Shown here: in pieces, positions 49,978-51,404 of the stretch
How the letters are laid out: the number at the start of each line of letters is the position of its first letter
Numbering within the stretch: position 1 is the first letter of the stretch
From: Clostridia bacterium
GTDB taxonomy: Bacteria > Bacillota > Clostridia > Christensenellales > Borkfalkiaceae
Length of the DNA: 51,404 nucleotides
Assembly (NCBI GenBank): GCA_017463145.1
Contig: JAFTPR010000003.1
Coordinates: 1-51,404, forward strand
Direction: 5' to 3'
Notes under the pieces: generated by a model
The model's database searches: none
What the model saw: only the letters and a program-made list of their open reading frames with translations
What the model was told of the DNA's origin: nothing
Position numbers and translations under genes: made by a program

Positions 49978-50175
49978 ATGCCGTTTTTACAGTACAAATG
50001 CGAAAAATGCGGAAAGAAATTCGACGAACTTGTTAAAAGCTACTTGGATAAGGTGCAATGTCCCGATTGCGGAGGCGCGACTGTCCGTGATTATTCGGGT
50101 GAAATACTCACGGCTACGGGGCAGACTTCTAAAAAATGCTCGGGAAATTGTAAAACGTGTAGCGGTTGCAGATAA
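49978..50175 (+). CDS. FmdB-family zinc ribbon protein
   Basis: A 65-aa protein. MPFLQYKCEKCGKKFDELVKS ... VQCPDCGGATVRDYSG is the FmdB putative regulatory zinc ribbon (CxxC ... CxxC). The last ~18 residues add five more Cys-type positions (KKCSGNCKTCSGCR), a tail that may bind a metal. The family's role is unclear. SD GGAGGTG. Single-gene unit between promoter and terminator. Confidence 0.88.
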   Translation: MPFLQYKCEKCGKKFDELVKSYLDKVQCPDCGGATVRDYSGEILTATGQTSKKCSGNCKTCSGCR

Positions 50176-50177
50176 AG

Positions 50178-50206
50178 AAAAACGGACGAAAATTCGTCCG
50201 TTTTTG
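50178..50206. terminator. bidirectional terminator
   Basis: AAAAACGGACGAA and TTCGTCCGTTTTT arms with a 2-nt loop, between convergent genes. Confidence 0.92.
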
Positions 50207-50208
50207 CT

Positions 50209-50640
50209 TTATCGTACTCGCCCGATTAAATAATCCACCGAACAATCTAAATACTTTGCAAGCTTAATAAGGGTGTCGCTGTTCGGTTCGTTTTTGCCTG
50301 TCGTCCATTTATGCATTACCGAGGGGGAAACGTGCATATTCTTGATGATAGAACTTTTTGAAATCCGCAATTCCTTTAAAACGGCGGGAAGCCGTTTACA
50401 GAAAGGCAATACGGGGTGCAGAAGCTCCTCCGTGGGGATATCTATTTGCCCAAGCAAATAATCTGCCGAACATTCAAAAAAATTCAACAGTTTTATTAAA
50501 AGAGCGTAGCTGGGCATATGCGTACCGCTTACGTATCTGTAAATGTCCATAGAGGGTATGCCCATTTGCTCGGCTAATTGTGTGGCGTTTAAGTTTTTTT
50601 CGGTCATAAGTTCCGATATGCGTTCAGAGGTTTTCGACAT
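50209..50640 (-). CDS. XRE-family regulator with two tandem HTH domains
   Basis: A 143-aa protein built from two Cro/C1-type HTH units. Unit 1 (~6-65): RISELMTEKNLNATQLAEQMGIPSMDIYRYVSGTHMPSYALLIKLLNFFECSADYLLG. Unit 2 (~84-143): LPAVLKELRISKSSIIKNMHVSPSVMHKWTTGKNEPNSDTLIKLAKYLDCSVDYLIG. The units align along their length (LL/SADYLLG and SVDYLIG), so this is an internal duplication. Two DNA-binding heads in one chain could bind a long palindrome; such a site (15-bp arms) lies in the divergent promoter region. The partner gene at 50776 is the likely target. Confidence 0.88.
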   Translation of the reverse strand: MSKTSERISELMTEKNLNATQLAEQMGIPSMDIYRYVSGTHMPSYALLIKLLNFFECSADYLLGQIDIPTEELLHPVLPFCKRLPAVLKELRISKSSIIKNMHVSPSVMHKWTTGKNEPNSDTLIKLAKYLDCSVDYLIGRVR

Positions 50641-50679
50641 TTTTCACCAAACAAAGACATTATTCTACTAAATATTCTC

Positions 50680-50730
50680 CTCTCTTTTGGTTAAAAATAG
50701 TTGAAATTAACCGAAAGAGAGTGGTATAAT
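50680..50730. promoter_or_regulatory. large palindromic operator and promoter
   Basis: Inverted repeat with 15-nt arms (CTCTCTTTTGGTTAA at 50680-50694; TTAACCGAAAGAGAG at 50707-50721; 14 of 15 match) and a 12-nt centre. It covers the -35 TTGAAA (50701-50706) of a promoter whose TATAAT is at 50725-50730 (18-nt spacer), reading toward 50776. Confidence 0.8.
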
Positions 50731-50775
50731 AGTATTACGATATATCGAAATACTCATACCAAGGAGGAAAAAACC

Positions 50776-50943
50776 ATGCAAAAAGGAAAAATTGAACGTG
50801 GTCAAGGGCAGGAAATGCTCAAAGAACTGCTCAGAAAGGATATCGTTTGTCTTGTGGCGGAATGTGCGGATAAGCTGAGGTTGCGCTTTGTAAACGGACA
50901 AGAATTTGAAATTTCCGTTGCGGAAATCGGTCAACTTTGCTAA
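50776..50943 (+). CDS. small protein controlled by the palindrome
   Basis: A 55-aa soluble protein: KGKIERGQGQEMLKELLRKDIVCLVAECADKLRLRFVNGQEFEISVAEIGQLC. It looks like a short helix plus a small beta-sheet, with no known motif. SD AAGGAGG, 8 nt upstream of ATG, is strong. It is divergent from the double-HTH regulator and lies behind the palindromic operator. Function unknown; a co-regulator or small stress protein is possible. Confidence 0.72.
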   Translation: MQKGKIERGQGQEMLKELLRKDIVCLVAECADKLRLRFVNGQEFEISVAEIGQLC

Positions 50944-50991
50944 AATCGTTAAAAAATACGTCTTTTTAGGCACAAAGAGGTTGTAACGGGC

Positions 50992-51028
50992 AAAAAAACG
51001 CCCCCTGCAACCGACAGGTGCAGAGGCG
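50992..51028 (-). terminator. intrinsic terminator of the tiny minus-strand unit
   Basis: On the minus strand CGCC.CTGCA and TGCAG.GGGCG arms followed by seven Ts, 4 nt after the stop of the 29-codon frame. Confidence 0.78.
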
Positions 51029-51032
51029 AAAG

Positions 51033-51122
51033 CTACCGTAACCAAAGCAATATAATCCGAACCAGCCCCAAAGCCGTCTTTTTTGCTCTTTTCGGCTCGT
51101 CGTCATTATAATACTCTGGTAT
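51033..51122 (-). CDS. possible 29-aa membrane peptide with ATA start
   Basis: A tiny frame flanked by gene signals: SD GAGGAGG (minus strand, 51131-51136), 8 nt, then ATA CCA GAG and an open frame to TAG at 51033, followed at once by a strong terminator. The peptide has a charged start (PEYYNDDEPKRAKK) and a hydrophobic end (TALGLVRIILLWLR), typical of a small membrane or toxin-like peptide. ATA is a very rare start codon; an upstream TTG at 51143 has no SD. The end motif LVRIILLWL recurs at 51291 on the other strand. Treat as tentative. Confidence 0.4.
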   Translation of the reverse strand: MPEYYNDDEPKRAKKTALGLVRIILLWLR

Positions 51123-51320
51123 GATTGCTTCCTCCTCACCCAAAATAGACTAAAAAATCCGAACTTTGGGGTGCGAAGCAATTTTGTAGCGAAAGAATTT
51201 ATTGCAGATACAAGGCGAAAGCCGCAGATCAACCAAGCGGTTTATCAAGGATTTCAACGAAGTAGACGCTTAAATTCTTCGCTAAAAATCTTGGTTCGGA
51301 TTATATTGATTTGGTTAACG
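51037..51320. repeat. imperfect inverted repeat encoding LVRII.WL
   Basis: The minus-strand sequence of 51037-51064 (TGGTTCGGATTATATTG, then CTTTGGTTACG) is repeated on the plus strand at 51292-51320 with one substitution and one inserted A. Both copies read LVRIILxWL in one frame, so this is probably a coding repeat, not just a DNA palindrome. Confidence 0.7.
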
Positions 51321-51404
51321 TTATATACGCGCGCGTCATATAATAATATAAATGTATGCAAAAGGGCTTTAATTGAAAAAAAATGAAAAAAATAAAAAAA
51401 AAAA
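51123..51404. other. right edge, no intact gene seen
   Basis: A plus-strand frame from GTG 51171 (71 codons) contains the repeated LVRIILIWL block but has no SD and looks like a decayed copy or a chance frame. TATAAT-like sequence lies near 51341. The last ~40 bases are nearly pure A, with no readable feature, and may be a contig end. Confidence 0.5.

Noticed and set aside
50944..51060. Structured non-coding RNA (6S or SRP-like)
   Set aside because: The strong hairpin is explained as the terminator of the minus-strand unit; no conserved RNA core is seen.

Overview
The window looks like a chromosomal segment of a spore-forming Firmicute of class Clostridia. The evidence is a forespore sigma factor (SigG), SpmA/SpmB, a YlmC/YmxH-type PRC-barrel protein, a tRNA-Cys T-box, an FMN riboswitch with a RibU-type ECF component, Gram-positive sigma-A promoters (TTGACA-17-TATAAT) and strong AGGAGG ribosome-binding sites. 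An uncultured Christensenellales-like lineage fits the short AlaRS and the TatD-linked radical SAM gene, but that placement is inference. No tRNA, rRNA, CRISPR array, prophage or complete insertion sequence is visible. The left edge cuts through ppdK and the right edge ends in A-rich low complexity, so both edges may be contig ends.

Layout. 1-2.0 kb: C-terminal three quarters of pyruvate phosphate dikinase. 2.0-3.8 kb: an XRE repressor divergent from a two-TM zinc-ribbon protein, then an AT-rich zone with a decayed gene. 3.8-4.9 kb: spmB/spmA on the minus strand. 5.0-9.5 kb: metG-tatD-radical SAM-rsmA operon. 9.6-13.1 kb: two tandem ABC ATPase/permease pairs. 13.2-15.9 kb (minus): PAP2 phosphatase and an EF-G-like GTPase. 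16.1-17.6 kb: cysteine desulfurase and a 2[4Fe-4S] ferredoxin. 17.7-18.7 kb: gene remnant, FucU/RbsD mutarotase, DtxR-type regulator. 18.9-19.7 kb: sigG with a candidate SigG-type promoter. 19.8-22.1 kb: a second XRE/small-gene pair with three operators, a DeoR regulator and an unknown protein. 22.1-25.5 kb: T-box-controlled cysE-cysS-AEC transporter. 25.6-27.9 kb: short alaS and a small unknown protein. 27.9-29.6 kb (minus): ECF S component and an unknown two-part protein. 29.7-32.8 kb: VanZ-like, DUF368 and ComF-like genes facing a lipoprotein NlpC/P60 hydrolase. 33-39.4 kb: PHP phosphatase, small protein, uvrB-uvrA, YlmC-like protein. 39.6-42.6 kb: two-component system, then FMN riboswitch and ribU. 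42.6-47.6 kb: tsaE-tsaB-rimI, alpha/beta hydrolase, membrane-anchored MurF-like ligase, Ddl. 47.6-50.2 kb: metallo-beta-lactamase-fold protein, M1 peptidase lipoprotein, FmdB-type zinc ribbon. 50.2-51.4 kb: a double-HTH XRE regulator divergent from a small gene across a large palindrome, then a tiny SD-ORF-terminator unit with an inverted partial copy.

Most of the content is core housekeeping: translation, DNA repair, Fe-S and cysteine supply, envelope and sporulation. The unusual signals are these. (1) Three sigma-A promoters lie exactly 6 nt before an ATG, which predicts leaderless mRNAs. (2) Two to three coding units have a good Shine-Dalgarno followed by ACG or ATA where ATG is expected. 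(3) A membrane-domain MurF-like ligase sits with Ddl and a hydrolase. (4) PPDK has Tyr in place of a metal-binding Asp. (5) Three small XRE regulator modules carry clear palindromic operators. (6) SigE-like and SigG-like promoters precede spmA and sigG. (7) A radical SAM protein has a long Q/N/K-rich tail. The envelope cluster at 44.1-47.6 kb is the best candidate for an under-described functional unit.
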